From contig NZ_BATJ01000005.1 in the NCBI RefSeq assembly GCF_000467125.1, positions 182,798 through 246,797 on the forward strand: 64,000 nt of DNA, in the 5' to 3' direction. Each line of letters begins with the position of its first letter. Position 1 is the first letter of the stretch. Below, one piece after another: positions 17,236 to 26,222 of the stretch. Made by a program: the position numbers and the translations under genes. The stretch comes from Vibrio proteolyticus NBRC 13287. Lineage in GTDB: Bacteria; Pseudomonadota; Gammaproteobacteria; Enterobacterales; Vibrionaceae. Below the pieces are notes generated by a model. That model worked only from the letters and a program-made list of their open reading frames with translations. It was not told where the DNA came from and did not search any database.

Positions 17236-17553
17236 ATGAGTCTGTTCAGTGTTCCGTTTGTGGAAACCACAGCAGATACAGTACTGCACGTCATGGCTAC
17301 CGTGGTTTTGGTTGGCTCTATCGGTGCGGCGTTGTATGGCTTCTGGAAGATACATGAATTGCCGATCAACAAAGCGCACAGTAAAGAACATCATCAACTT
17401 GGTCTGATCACGGCCTTAACGTGGATCGGTTTTATCTGGCATTGGGTCTGGGTGCTCGCCGTCATTCTGGCGTTCGTTGATCTGGATAAGGGCATCGTCT
17501 ATCTGCGCGACACCTGGCGACATGCGCCAAGTCAAAGTAAGGAGGAGCACTGA
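17236..17553 (+). CDS. DUF3302 family small membrane protein, YiaW-like
   Basis: A 105-aa protein with two hydrophobic segments (about residues 18-38 and 56-80) and a charged tail. Size, topology and direct coupling to an HlyD-type gene match E. coli YiaW, a DUF3302 protein that accompanies YiaV. AAAGGAGA upstream supports ATG 17236. The stop and the next start share a base (TGATG). Function is unknown; it may be a membrane partner of the fusion protein. Confidence 0.82.
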   Translation: MSLFSVPFVETTADTVLHVMATVVLVGSIGAALYGFWKIHELPINKAHSKEHHQLGLITALTWIGFIWHWVWVLAVILAFVDLDKGIVYLRDTWRHAPSQSKEEH

Positions 17554-18776
17554 TGCTGGAAGGATTGGCCGTCTGGTCCTTGTTCATTTACCTGCTGCGT
17601 CTGGTCGGCATGCCATGGAACAAGCTCACCAAAACGTTCGCTTATCTCGGTGGGTTTAGCTGGCTGATGTTTGTCTGGGTCGGCTTAATCAATTTCGCGC
17701 CGATGGATTTATCCGGCGGCTCTGTCGTGCAATCCCCACATATTCAGTTGCGCCCGGACTCGATCAACATCAACGGCAAAGTCAAAACCATTTATATCCA
17801 ACCCAATCAGGTCGTCAAAAAAGGGCAGCCTATTTACGATTTGGAAGATGCACCCTATCAAATTGCACTGAAGCAGGCACAAGTCAGTACGCAAGCCGCA
17901 CAAATCGCACTCGATAACGCCCGAGAAGACATCACGGTCGCCAAAGCCAATGCTCAGGCAGCAGAGCATGATGTCACGACCTCCGAAAGTGAACTGGCCG
18001 CGGCTAAAGTGGATTATGACTTGCAAAAAAAGATGCTGGCACGTTATCAAGCGCAAAATCGCGCGGTGCACAACACCATTACAGAAAGCGATATCGACCA
18101 ACAAACCACAACCGTGGCGCTGACCAGACAAAAGATTTCTACGTTGAGCGCCCAGCTGGCTAAAAAGAGAGCCGATGCAGAGAAAGCCAGGTTGGATATC
18201 CGTAAATCACAACTGACTGTGCGGTCGCGAGATGCTGACCGGCGCAGCGCGCAACAGCAAATCGCTAAAGCTAAATGGGATCTGGACAGCACAAAAGTAC
18301 ACGCTCCAGCCGATGGCTTTGTCACTAACTTTATTTTACGCGAGGGCCAGCTCATCTCGCGGTTGCCACGCTTGCAGATGTACACCAACGAAAAGTACGT
18401 GCTAATGCGTGTCAATCATCAGGCGATACGAAATGTCAAAGCAGGTCAGGCGGCCGAATTCGCCACCTCTGTGTATCCCGGCAAAATTTTCTCCGCCAGG
18501 GTCGAAGGCATTGTCGAAGCCACCGGAGAATCACAAGGCAACCTGCTGGGTTTTGATCAAAACGTGCGTGCCACAACAGGAAAAAACCTGCAGAATAAAC
18601 ATCACTTTGTCCGGCTTAAAATCGAAGAGCCTGATGGGTATGACATCCCTGTCGGCTCTGTCGGGCTGGCCTGGATCAGCGCAGAAAAACCCATTTCATT
18701 CATGGCGTTCCTCGACGTGATCCGCGGCATCATTCTGAGAATGAAATCCCAGCTGTACTTTTTCTATTCAATCTGA
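17553..18776 (+). CDS. HlyD-family membrane fusion protein, YiaV-like
   Basis: A 407-aa protein with two N-terminal hydrophobic segments, a split biotinyl-lipoyl domain (about 80-115 and 245-275) and a long alpha-helical hairpin between them rich in Ala, Lys and Gln. This is the layout of HlyD/EmrA periplasmic adaptors. It is longer at the N-terminus than EmrA and resembles YiaV. No transporter or outer-membrane channel gene is in the operon, so its partners would be encoded elsewhere. It ends before a hairpin at 18791-18818. Confidence 0.88.
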   Translation: MLEGLAVWSLFIYLLRLVGMPWNKLTKTFAYLGGFSWLMFVWVGLINFAPMDLSGGSVVQSPHIQLRPDSININGKVKTIYIQPNQVVKKGQPIYDLEDAPYQIALKQAQVSTQAAQIALDNAREDITVAKANAQAAEHDVTTSESELAAAKVDYDLQKKMLARYQAQNRAVHNTITESDIDQQTTTVALTRQKISTLSAQLAKKRADAEKARLDIRKSQLTVRSRDADRRSAQQQIAKAKWDLDSTKVHAPADGFVTNFILREGQLISRLPRLQMYTNEKYVLMRVNHQAIRNVKAGQAAEFATSVYPGKIFSARVEGIVEATGESQGNLLGFDQNVRATTGKNLQNKHHFVRLKIEEPDGYDIPVGSVGLAWISAEKPISFMAFLDVIRGIILRMKSQLYFFYSI

Positions 18777-18790
18777 GCACATCCCTCAGC

Positions 18791-18818
18791 AAAACGCGTC
18801 GGCCTGGCCGGCGCTTTT
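18791..18818 (+). terminator. Terminator of the yiaWV-like operon
   Basis: GCGTCGG at 18796-18802 pairs with CCGGCGC at 18808-18814 (one G-U) and is followed by TTTT; AAAA lies before the stem. Confidence 0.7.
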
Positions 18819-18962
18819 ACCTTTCCTTCCCCGCGCGATCACCGTTCGTCAACATTTATAAAAACAGTTCAAATTGGTCGAACAACACGCACATTTAATT
18901 TGATATCTAACCTTTAAAACTTATTCAACCCCAGTAAAAACGTTACAAAATCATGAATAATC

Positions 18963-18989
18963 ACTTTCACATTTGAAAGTAGCTATAAT
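18963..18989 (+). promoter_or_regulatory. proV promoter region with inverted repeat
   Basis: ACTTTCA-CATT-TGAAAGT (18963-18980) is a perfect 7-bp inverted repeat immediately before a TATAAT at 18984-18989. The repeat would cover the -35 region, fitting a repressor such as the MarR-type protein encoded downstream. Promoter use is inferred. Confidence 0.5.
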
Positions 18990-19048
18990 ATTGTTTAGTG
19001 TACTATATATTCGAACTGTAAATATTAACCACCACAAGGAAGTGTTGA

Positions 19049-20236
19049 ATGTCAACCATTCTTGAAGTCCGTAACCTTTTTAAAGTGTTCGGCGAAGAGC
19101 CGGACAAGGCCTTCCCTTTGCTGGAAAAAGGCTTAGACAAAGATCAGATCTTTGATGCCACCGGACTGACCGTCGGCGTGAAAGATGTTTCGCTCTCTAT
19201 CAATCAGGGAGAAATCTTCGTCATCATGGGTTTGTCCGGTTCGGGGAAGTCCACATTAGTCCGTCTGCTCAATCGACTGATCGAACCAACCCGTGGCGAC
19301 GTGATCCTCAAAGACAAAGACATAGCGCACATCTCACCAGAAGAATTGCGTGAAGTGCGGCGCAAACAGATCTCGATGGTTTTTCAGAACTTCGCTCTGA
19401 TGCCGCATATGACCGTAATCGAAAATGCGGCCTTTGGCCTAGAGCTTGCGGGGATAAGCCCAGAGCAGCGCCATAAAGCCGCTCGCGAAGCATTAGCCGC
19501 GGTTGGGCTGGAACCTTACTGTGAGTCCTATCCGGATGAGCTGTCCGGAGGGATGAAACAACGTGTCGGCCTGGCACGAGCCCTCGCCTGTGACCCGGAT
19601 ATCCTGTTAATGGACGAGGCTTTTTCGGCACTAGACCCACTGATTCGTACAGAGATGCAGGACGAGTTGTTGAGATTGCAGAATGAAGACCAGCGCACCG
19701 TTGTGTTTATTTCGCACGATCTGGATGAAGCCATGCGTATTGGCGATCGTATCGCCATCATGCAAGACGGCGTCGTGGTTCAGATCGGTACCCCGGATGA
19801 AATCCTGCACCATCCGGCCAACGACTATGTTCGCTCGTTTTTCCGTGGCGTCAACGTTGCCAGCGTGCTCAGCGCCCGGGACATTGCGCGCAAAAATCCG
19901 GCTGCCGTGATCAAGAAATCGGAGATGGACGGCCCGGCGTCTGCCATGCAGTTACTGATGGATCATGACCGTGAATATGGCGTTGTGGTTGACCGCTCTA
20001 ATAAATACGTTGGTCTGGTGTCGCTGGAATCGCTGAAATCCGCCGCCGACGCACGCGCGTCCCTGACGTCTGCGGTGTTGGGAGATACCACTTCTTTATT
20101 GCCAGACGCCAGCGTCAGCGAGTTAATCAGCCAGGTGGCCGACCTTCCTTACGCCGTACCGGTGGTCGATGCAGAAGCAAACTATTACGGCGTTATCAGC
20201 AAATCACGCCTTCTACAAACGTTGGACAGGGAGTAA
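19049..20236 (+). CDS. proV: glycine betaine/proline ABC transporter ATP-binding protein
   Basis: A 395-aa ATPase that energises osmoprotectant uptake. Walker A is [10 protein letters not shown] (about residues 60-69), the signature is [15 protein letters not shown] and Walker B is [14 protein letters not shown] pair of CBS domains occupies about 275-395, as in ProV/OpuA, where they help sense ionic strength. GGAAG before ATG 19049 is good. proW begins 3 bases after the stop, so proVWX is one operon. Confidence 0.97.
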   Translation: MSTILEVRNLFKVFGEEPDKAFPLLEKGLDKDQIFDATGLTVGVKDVSLSINQGEIFVIMGLSGSGKSTLVRLLNRLIEPTRGDVILKDKDIAHISPEELREVRRKQISMVFQNFALMPHMTVIENAAFGLELAGISPEQRHKAAREALAAVGLEPYCESYPDELSGGMKQRVGLARALACDPDILLMDEAFSALDPLIRTEMQDELLRLQNEDQRTVVFISHDLDEAMRIGDRIAIMQDGVVVQIGTPDEILHHPANDYVRSFFRGVNVASVLSARDIARKNPAAVIKKSEMDGPASAMQLLMDHDREYGVVVDRSNKYVGLVSLESLKSAADARASLTSAVLGDTTSLLPDASVSELISQVADLPYAVPVVDAEANYYGVISKSRLLQTLDRE

Positions 20237-20239
20237 ATC

Positions 20240-21316
20240 ATGACCACGGAAACCACACCTTCAGATCCTTGGAGCCAGACGACTGAGCCTGCGAGCGATC
20301 CCTGGTCCAGCGACAGCAGTCAGGCAACCAACAGTGACTGGCTTAATGCCGCACCGGCAGATCAGCCGGACTTTGACTGGATGCACCCCTTCGACCACTC
20401 AGTGATCCCTTTCGATAACTGGGTCGAAACCGGACTTAACTGGCTGGTCACCCATGGACGCCCAGTGTTCCAGGCTATCCGCGCCCCTGTTGACGTCATT
20501 TTGAGTTCATTCGAAACCGTTCTGACCTCAACACCTGCGCCCGTAATGCTGGTCATCCTGTTCTTATTGGCTTGGCAGTTTTCTGGTATCCGCATGGGCA
20601 TCTCAACACTGTTTTCACTGATCATCATCGGTTTAATTGGTGCTTGGAGCGAAGCCATGACAACGCTCGCGCTGGTTCTGACGTCTGTATTTTTCTGTCT
20701 TCTGATCGGGCTGCCGATGGGGATATGGCTGGCCCGAAGCCAAACCGCGGCCAAAATCGTACGACCCATTCTCGATGCGATGCAAACCACCCCCGCATTC
20801 GTTTATCTGGTTCCCATCGTCATGCTGTTTGGTATTGGTAATGTGCCCGGCGTGGTGGTTACCATCATTTTCGCCCTGCCACCAATTGTGCGACTGACCA
20901 TTCTGGGCATCCAACAAGTGCCTGATGAGCTTATTGAGGCAGGCCATTCGTTTGGGGCGAGCCCGAAACAGATGCTGTACCGGATTCAGCTGCCGCTGGC
21001 CATGCCGACCATCATGGCGGGGGTCAACCAGACTCTGATGTTGTCACTGTCGATGGTGGTGATCGCCTCAATGATTGCCGTGGGTGGTCTGGGTCAGATG
21101 GTACTGCGCGGTATCGGCCGTCTGGACATGGGCATGGCCGCGGTCGGTGGTCTTGGCATCGTGATTCTTGCCATCTTGCTTGACCGAATTACTCAGTCGC
21201 TGGGACAGAAGTCCCGCGACAGTAAAGTGCGTTGGTTCCACTCAGGACCCGTCGCACTGATTCTACGACTGAAACCTGATTCTACGTCGAAACTTAATCA
21301 CATAGGAGAAAAGTAA
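20240..21316 (+). CDS. proW: glycine betaine/proline ABC transporter permease
   Basis: A 358-aa inner-membrane permease. The polar, Trp-, Ser- and Asp-rich first 90 residues precede about seven hydrophobic segments, as in E. coli ProW. The ABC-permease EAA loop is visible as [20 protein letters not shown]. It pairs with ProV and receives betaine or proline betaine from ProX. Stop and proX start overlap by one base (TAATG), which implies coupled translation. Confidence 0.96.
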   Translation: MTTETTPSDPWSQTTEPASDPWSSDSSQATNSDWLNAAPADQPDFDWMHPFDHSVIPFDNWVETGLNWLVTHGRPVFQAIRAPVDVILSSFETVLTSTPAPVMLVILFLLAWQFSGIRMGISTLFSLIIIGLIGAWSEAMTTLALVLTSVFFCLLIGLPMGIWLARSQTAAKIVRPILDAMQTTPAFVYLVPIVMLFGIGNVPGVVVTIIFALPPIVRLTILGIQQVPDELIEAGHSFGASPKQMLYRIQLPLAMPTIMAGVNQTLMLSLSMVVIASMIAVGGLGQMVLRGIGRLDMGMAAVGGLGIVILAILLDRITQSLGQKSRDSKVRWFHSGPVALILRLKPDSTSKLNHIGEK

Positions 21317-22323
21317 TGAACCTGTCATGGATGAAACCTGCTCTTGGTGCCCTGCTCGTCAGTGGTGCTCTGTCAACTCAGGCATGGGCAGAACAACTAC
21401 CGGGAGAAGGCATTACCGTACAACCTGTCCAGTCTACAGTGGCGGAAGAAACATTCCAGACTCTGATCGTCAACAAGGCGATGGAAGCGCTCGGTTATGA
21501 TGTTCAGCCGACCAAAGAAGTAGATTACAACGTCGGCTATACCTCGATCGCTGAAGGCGATGCCACCTACCTGACCGTTGGCTGGTTCCCGCTACACGCA
21601 GACAAATATGAAATGGCGGGCGGTGACGCGAAGTTTTACCGCAAAGGCCAGTATGTCTCTGGCGCAGCACAGGGCTACCTGATCGACAAAAAAACCGCCG
21701 AAAAGTACGGCATTACGAACATCGGACAGCTGAAAGATCCGAAAGTAGCCAAACTGTTTGATGCCAATGACGACGGCAAAGCCGATCTCACCGGTTGTAA
21801 CCCAGGCTGGGGTTGTGAGGGGGTCATTGAGCACCAACTGGATGCGTTTAAACTGCGTGACACAGTCAGTCACAACCAAGGCAACTACGCGGCGATCATC
21901 GCCGATACCATTTCCCGTTATAAAAAAGGGGACCCTATTCTGTATTACACCTGGACACCGTATTGGGTGAGTGGTGTGCTGGTACCAGGGAAAGACGTAG
22001 TTTGGCTGGAAGTACCGTTTTCCTCTCTGCCGGGTGAACGTAAAGACGTTGATACCACCTTATCAAACGGCAAAAACTACGGTTTTGAGATGAACTCGAT
22101 GCGTATCGTTGCCAACAAAGCTTTTGCGGAAGAAAACCCGGCGGCAGCCAAACTGTTTGAAATCATCAAGGTCAACATCAACGATGTGAGTGCCGAAAAC
22201 ATGATGATGAGTAAAGGTCAGAACTCGCAAAAAGACATTGAAGCTCACGCGGACAACTGGATCAAAGCCCATCAACAGCAGTTCAACGCCTGGATTGATG
22301 AAGCGAAAAAAGCCGCAATGTAA
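21316..22323 (+). CDS. proX: glycine betaine-binding periplasmic protein
   Basis: A 335-aa solute-binding protein with a signal peptide ending in AWA at about residue 25. It follows the ProX pattern: [12 protein letters not shown] early, aromatic-rich [13 protein letters not shown] and [20 protein letters not shown] segments that build the betaine-binding aromatic box, and the NPGWGCEG loop with two cysteines (NPGWGC preceded by a Cys) able to form a disulphide. Third gene of proVWX. A hairpin at 22360-22386 separates it from the MarR gene. Confidence 0.96.
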   Translation: MNLSWMKPALGALLVSGALSTQAWAEQLPGEGITVQPVQSTVAEETFQTLIVNKAMEALGYDVQPTKEVDYNVGYTSIAEGDATYLTVGWFPLHADKYEMAGGDAKFYRKGQYVSGAAQGYLIDKKTAEKYGITNIGQLKDPKVAKLFDANDDGKADLTGCNPGWGCEGVIEHQLDAFKLRDTVSHNQGNYAAIIADTISRYKKGDPILYYTWTPYWVSGVLVPGKDVVWLEVPFSSLPGERKDVDTTLSNGKNYGFEMNSMRIVANKAFAEENPAAAKLFEIIKVNINDVSAENMMMSKGQNSQKDIEAHADNWIKAHQQQFNAWIDEAKKAAM

Positions 22324-22359
22324 CCGCGACTAACGTATACGCACCAGCGTGTATCTTAT

Positions 22360-22386
22360 GCAGGCTCGCCAGCGAGCCTGCTGTTT
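22360..22386 (+). terminator. Hairpin between proX and marR-like gene
   Basis: GCAGGCTCG at 22360-22368 pairs perfectly with CGAGCCTGC at 22373-22381, followed by TGTTT. The T tract is short and the next ribosome-binding site starts 15 bases later, so partial termination is likely. Confidence 0.65.
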
Positions 22387-22412
22387 CCATTCAACCTGAC
22401 AGGGAGTCCATC

Positions 22413-22886
22413 TTGGATAAGCACGAAGAAGTTTTAGTGGCAATCCGGCAGATCATCCGCGCTGTCGACTTGCATTCCAGACAACTGAATAAGGATCTTG
22501 GCTTGACCAGCCCACAGTTGATTTTGATGCGCTCTATACGCGACTCCGGGAATGTCACTATCAAACAGTTATCGATCTCGACCAACATGAGTCAGGCAAC
22601 GGCCACCAGCATCATCGATCGCCTGGAAAAGCGAGGCCTGGTCAGACGTCAACGCAGTGAGAAAGACCGCCGCATTGTGCACACCATTCTGACCGAAAAA
22701 GGCGACCATGTGTTGGAAACCGCACCTCTTCCGATTCAAGATAATTTTATCGAGCGTTACCAGAAGCTGGATATTTGGGAGCAATCGCTGCTGCTGTCTG
22801 CCGTGCAACGCATCTCTTGCATGATGAACGCCAAAGACATTGACGTCGCGCCATTACTGAGTGTGGAGGAGTCCAAACACGACTAG
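22413..22886 (+). CDS. MarR family regulator, CosR/EctR-like
   Basis: A 157-aa winged-HTH protein. The recognition region NVTIKQLSISTNMSQATATS is followed by IIDRLEKRGLVRRQRSEKDRR, the classical MarR wing. TTG 22413 is used as start, with AGGGAG 6 bases upstream. In vibrios a MarR protein of this type, CosR, represses compatible-solute synthesis and transport genes, and its location directly behind proVWX fits that role. Identity as CosR rather than a paralogue is an inference. Confidence 0.85.
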   Translation: MDKHEEVLVAIRQIIRAVDLHSRQLNKDLGLTSPQLILMRSIRDSGNVTIKQLSISTNMSQATATSIIDRLEKRGLVRRQRSEKDRRIVHTILTEKGDHVLETAPLPIQDNFIERYQKLDIWEQSLLLSAVQRISCMMNAKDIDVAPLLSVEESKHD

Positions 22887-23059
22887 CCGGTAGTGCAGTA
22901 ATCATGCGCACTACCAGCTCCAGCCTATTGTTTTTCCTACCAGTTCGTATACCTTATTTAACGAAGCATCACCGCCATGATGAGCACCTTAGTATCAGGT
23001 TGTCTGCCGTGCTGCGTATACCTGATCCCAGATGAATACCAAAAACAAGGGCCTCCAGA

Positions 23060-24406
23060 GTGAGCGAATTTCAAGATTTATCCTTTCAAATAGAACAACT
23101 GTCCAAAACCGATCAGGAGCAACAACCTCAGGTACTGAATGAGCAGATAGAAGAAGGCCTCGAAGCCGGCTCCGTCGCTCTTATCCTCGAAGCGTTTCCC
23201 ATTGATGATCGTGTACGTCTGTGGCGTGGGCTCCCCCTCGAGATGCACATTGATGTCCTGACCGAGATGCGTGCCGACGTGCGCCTTTCGATCATCCAGT
23301 CACTCTCTGAAGTTGAACTGAAAATTACCTTGGCCAAACTGGACAACCTATCGCTGATTGAATGGGCCGACTCTCTGCCTGAAGCCATCATTAATGACGC
23401 CATCGAGCTGATGGAAAAAGATGAGCTTGAACTGTTCGATCAGGCCAATGAATACGAAGATGACCAATTGGGCCGCTGGGCTGAACGGAAAGTAATTGCG
23501 CTCCCGTTTAATATTTCAGTCGCCAAAGCGCGTGAACTGATGGAGCGCTACAGTTACGAATCGCCGGATCACCTTTACTTGATCAACAAGAAGAAACAGA
23601 TGCGCGGCATGGTGCGCTATTTGGATTTACTGCGCAGTGAACCAACGGAGCGTCTGAAAAATCTGGCAATAGAACCCATGACGACCTTAAATGCCAGAAC
23701 GCAGTTGCCCGAGTCCATAGAAGCCCTGGAACACAGCTCTTTGCCCGCTCTGCCCGTCGTAGACGACGAACAAATTCTGATCGGTGAAGTGAACTGGCAG
23801 TTTGCGCTGAGCACGCAGCGTGAAATTTACGAGACCCGTTTGATGGCGGGTACCGGTATGGATGAAGGCGACGATTTGTTCGCTCCCGTGTTGAAAAGTT
23901 CGCAAAAGCGCGGTGTCTGGCTCGGTATCAATCTACTGACGGCCATCCTGGCGTCCATCACCATCGGCTTATTCGAAGATGTGATTGCTCAAGTTGTGGC
24001 GCTGGCGGTGTTGATGCCCATCGTGGCATCAATGGGCGGCATCGCAGGCAGCCAGACTCTTACTTTGATGGTGCGGGCAATGGCGTTAAATCAGATCACC
24101 CCTGGTAACCGGATGGCGCTACTGAAAAACGAATTAGGCATTGGTTCTCTTAACGGTTTGGCCTGGGCGGCGATCATCGGCATTCTCGCTGCGCTGTGGT
24201 TTCAGGCGCCAATTATCGGAGCCACGATTGCGCTGGCTATCGTGGTGAATATCATCACCGCAGCACTGTTTGGTGTCTTGATCCCGATCGCACTCGATAA
24301 GTTAAAACTCGACCCGGCCCTCGCCGGTTCGGTCATCCTGACGACCGTCACGGATGTGGTTGGCTTTTTTGCTTTCCTCGGTACGGCCAGCCTGGTGATG
24401 CTATAG
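23060..24406 (+). CDS. mgtE: magnesium transporter MgtE
   Basis: A 448-aa channel-type Mg2+ transporter. It has the N-terminal superhelical domain (about 20-130) rich in acidic residues, two CBS domains (about 135-255), a connecting helix and five hydrophobic segments from about residue 285. The membrane part contains MPIVASMGGIAGSQTLTL, matching the family's pore-lining motif. Cytosolic Mg2+ closing the channel through the N and CBS domains is the known mechanism. The start is GTG 23060. It is probably monocistronic and ends at a terminator. Confidence 0.95.
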   Translation: MSEFQDLSFQIEQLSKTDQEQQPQVLNEQIEEGLEAGSVALILEAFPIDDRVRLWRGLPLEMHIDVLTEMRADVRLSIIQSLSEVELKITLAKLDNLSLIEWADSLPEAIINDAIELMEKDELELFDQANEYEDDQLGRWAERKVIALPFNISVAKARELMERYSYESPDHLYLINKKKQMRGMVRYLDLLRSEPTERLKNLAIEPMTTLNARTQLPESIEALEHSSLPALPVVDDEQILIGEVNWQFALSTQREIYETRLMAGTGMDEGDDLFAPVLKSSQKRGVWLGINLLTAILASITIGLFEDVIAQVVALAVLMPIVASMGGIAGSQTLTLMVRAMALNQITPGNRMALLKNELGIGSLNGLAWAAIIGILAALWFQAPIIGATIALAIVVNIITAALFGVLIPIALDKLKLDPALAGSVILTTVTDVVGFFAFLGTASLVML

Positions 24407-24415
24407 TCAGTAATC

Positions 24416-24440
24416 AAGCGGTCTGGAGGCCGCTTTGTTT
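24416..24440 (+). terminator. mgtE terminator
   Basis: AAGCGG at 24416-24421 pairs with CCGCTT at 24430-24435, followed by TTGTTT. Confidence 0.7.
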
Positions 24441-24490
24441 AAGCTGAACGCGAATAAAATGACAACTGTCATTAGCAAATATGTAAACAT

Positions 24491-24516
24491 TTGCACATTG
24501 CATTTTCAATTTGCAA
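24491..24516 (+). promoter_or_regulatory. Tandem LuxO-type binding sites upstream of qrr
   Basis: Two adjacent 13-bp sites fit TTGCA-N3-TGCAA with one mismatch each: TTGCACATTGCAT at 24491-24503 and TTTCAATTTGCAA at 24504-24516. They lie about 90-115 bases before the qrr start, the expected distance for a sigma-54 enhancer. Confidence 0.8.
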
Positions 24517-24579
24517 TTTCAAACACTTATTTAGCCCCAAAACCCCTGACAAAGCCCTAATTTTGGTTGCTATAAAACT

Positions 24580-24596
24580 TGGCACATATACTGCAT
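24580..24596 (+). promoter_or_regulatory. Sigma-54 promoter of qrr
   Basis: TTGGCAC-ATATA-CTGCA carries GG at 24581-24582 and GC at 24593-24594 at the -24/-12 spacing of RpoN promoters. The predicted start is about 12 bases downstream. Confidence 0.88.
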
Positions 24597-24605
24597 TAAT
24601 AAATC

Positions 24606-24713
24606 TGACCCTTGTAAGCCGAGGGTCATCTAGCCAACTGACGTTGTTAGTGAACTCCGATTGTTCGCATCATACATAAGCCAATTGCCCTTCTTGCAAT
24701 TGGCTCTTTTTTT
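24606..24713 (+). ncRNA. qrr: Qrr quorum-regulatory small RNA
   Basis: A 108-base transcript. It begins TGACCCTT and carries the nearly invariant Qrr core at 24631-24654 (TAGCCAACTGACGTTGTTAG and following TGAA), the part that pairs with luxR/hapR- and aphA-type mRNAs with Hfq. It ends in a 10-bp terminator stem (24679-24688 with 24696-24705) and seven Ts. The sigma-54 promoter and LuxO-type sites upstream complete the unit. At low cell density phosphorylated LuxO activates Qrr synthesis. Vibrios carry one to five copies; which one this is cannot be told here. Confidence 0.97.
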
Positions 24714-24826
24714 ATCTGTGAGAAAACTCAGGTTTCTACCCAATTCCATTTCGCTCTCGCAAAGATGTTTGAGTAAGCTTAACTCAACGTTCATCACCCT
24801 ATATAACCTCTCGGCCAGCTGCCATT

Positions 24827-25729
24827 ATGTCTGTCAATTATCATACTCGTTTACTTCCAGTGGTACGCCATTTAGAAACGCATTTCAATGAACCTCTTAA
24901 TCTCGATAAGGTGGCCGCTTTGGCGTGTCTCTCACCCTATCACTTCCATCGCATCTTTAAAGCGGTCATGGGCGAAACACTCAATGAGTATTTACGACGC
25001 CTGAGGCTGGAAGCCATCGCGAGTACGCTCTTCTATCAAAAGCCCAGTGTGACAGCCATCGCCCTGGAGTACGGTTTTTCCAGTTCTCAGAGTCTGGCCA
25101 AAGCATTCCGGCAGCACTTTGGGTTGACACCCAGCCAGGTGCGAGACTGTGTCGACTTAGCCTCGTTTGCCCAGTTATTGCAACACAGCAAGATCGGACA
25201 CACGTTGCGCAAGAATGGACACGCCGGTGACATCGAGGCTCCCTACACTACAGATGAACCGCTAACAAGGAGCATCATTATGGACACTATGTCACTCGCC
25301 CCCGGCCATCTGGCTTACATTCGCGTTACTGGCCCGTATGGGGAAAACTATCAACCTGCCTGTGAGAAGTTATTTGGTTGGGCAGGTCCGAGAGGATTGG
25401 CTGGTAATACCTGTATTTTCGTTTATCACGACAACCCAGAAATCACTGCGGCCGAAAAATGTCGTACGGACATCTGCCTGGTCCTGGACGAGCCGGTTGA
25501 AACCGCTCAGGGTATCGAGCTCAAATCGTTTGACGGAGGAGAGTACGCTTTTATTCGCAAAACCATTACAGACCACAGTCAATACGCCCCGGCCTGGGAC
25601 GAGTTAATGGGGCAGTTGGTTAAAAGTGGGCTCGATTCCGACGACAGACCCTGCTTCGAGCTATATCACTCGTGCGACGACAACACAAACGTTTGTGATG
25701 TCAGCTTCTGCACCGCGATTAAAGCCTGA
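24827..25729 (+). CDS. AraC family regulator with GyrI-like domain
   Basis: A 300-aa two-domain protein. The N-terminal AraC double HTH spans about 8-108 (LDKVAALACLSPYHFHRIFK, then IALEYGFSSSQSLAKAFRQH). The C-terminal GyrI-like small-molecule-binding domain spans about 150-300, with LAPGHLAYIRVTGPYGENYQ at its start. Such proteins are often drug- or toxin-responsive, like Rob or BmrR. The ribosome-binding site before ATG 24827 is weak. It lies 113 bases after the qrr terminator, with its own promoter not evident. Confidence 0.9.
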   Translation: MSVNYHTRLLPVVRHLETHFNEPLNLDKVAALACLSPYHFHRIFKAVMGETLNEYLRRLRLEAIASTLFYQKPSVTAIALEYGFSSSQSLAKAFRQHFGLTPSQVRDCVDLASFAQLLQHSKIGHTLRKNGHAGDIEAPYTTDEPLTRSIIMDTMSLAPGHLAYIRVTGPYGENYQPACEKLFGWAGPRGLAGNTCIFVYHDNPEITAAEKCRTDICLVLDEPVETAQGIELKSFDGGEYAFIRKTITDHSQYAPAWDELMGQLVKSGLDSDDRPCFELYHSCDDNTNVCDVSFCTAIKA

Positions 25730-26222
25730 GTACCATCTGGGCGGTTGGTTTATCACCGCCCAAAACAAACAACCACGTTACAATTCGGTAAAAGCCGCTC
25801 AAAAGCATAGAAAAACGAGCGAAAAAATCAAAAATCAAATCATACCCCGCATTTACACAACAAATCACGCTCACATTTCATACATCCCGTATTCCCTCAG
25901 GTAATATCACTCAAAAGTGGTTCAAAATCCTTGCCAAACTTCACCATAAACCCGGTGAATAAGTAAAACATAAAAAAATCACCAAAGACACGCCATCATT
26001 TGCATTCAACAGAACAAACACACCAACAACACCCTTAAAAAAACCAAAAAAGTAAAAATTTCAAATCTTTGTTTTAAAAGAAAATAAAATCACAAAACAT
26101 AAAAGCAAACGTTTTAATAGCAATAAACTCATTGACTCTCAATTTTACATCATCATAATACGCGCCGTTTGCCTGGATTTTGGTAACGTAAGTTTTCGAC
26201 AATCAGATAGCGGAGGTTAAAA
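25730..26222. other. Gene-free AT-rich leader region of codBA
   Basis: No reading frame is convincing in these 493 bases. They hold a stem without T tract (TGGGCGGT at 25738-25745, ACCGCCCA at 25755-25762), very A-rich DNA and a PurR-like box at 26103-26118. Confidence 0.6.
26103..26118. promoter_or_regulatory. PurR-like operator upstream of codBA
   Basis: AAGCAAACGTTTTAAT keeps the GCAAACGTTT core of the PurR consensus. In E. coli codBA is repressed by PurR, so this site 105 bases before codB is consistent. Confidence 0.6.

Noticed and set aside
25738..25762. Hairpin after the AraC-GyrI gene
   Set aside because: The stem is perfect, but neither side has a T tract, so I do not call it a terminator.
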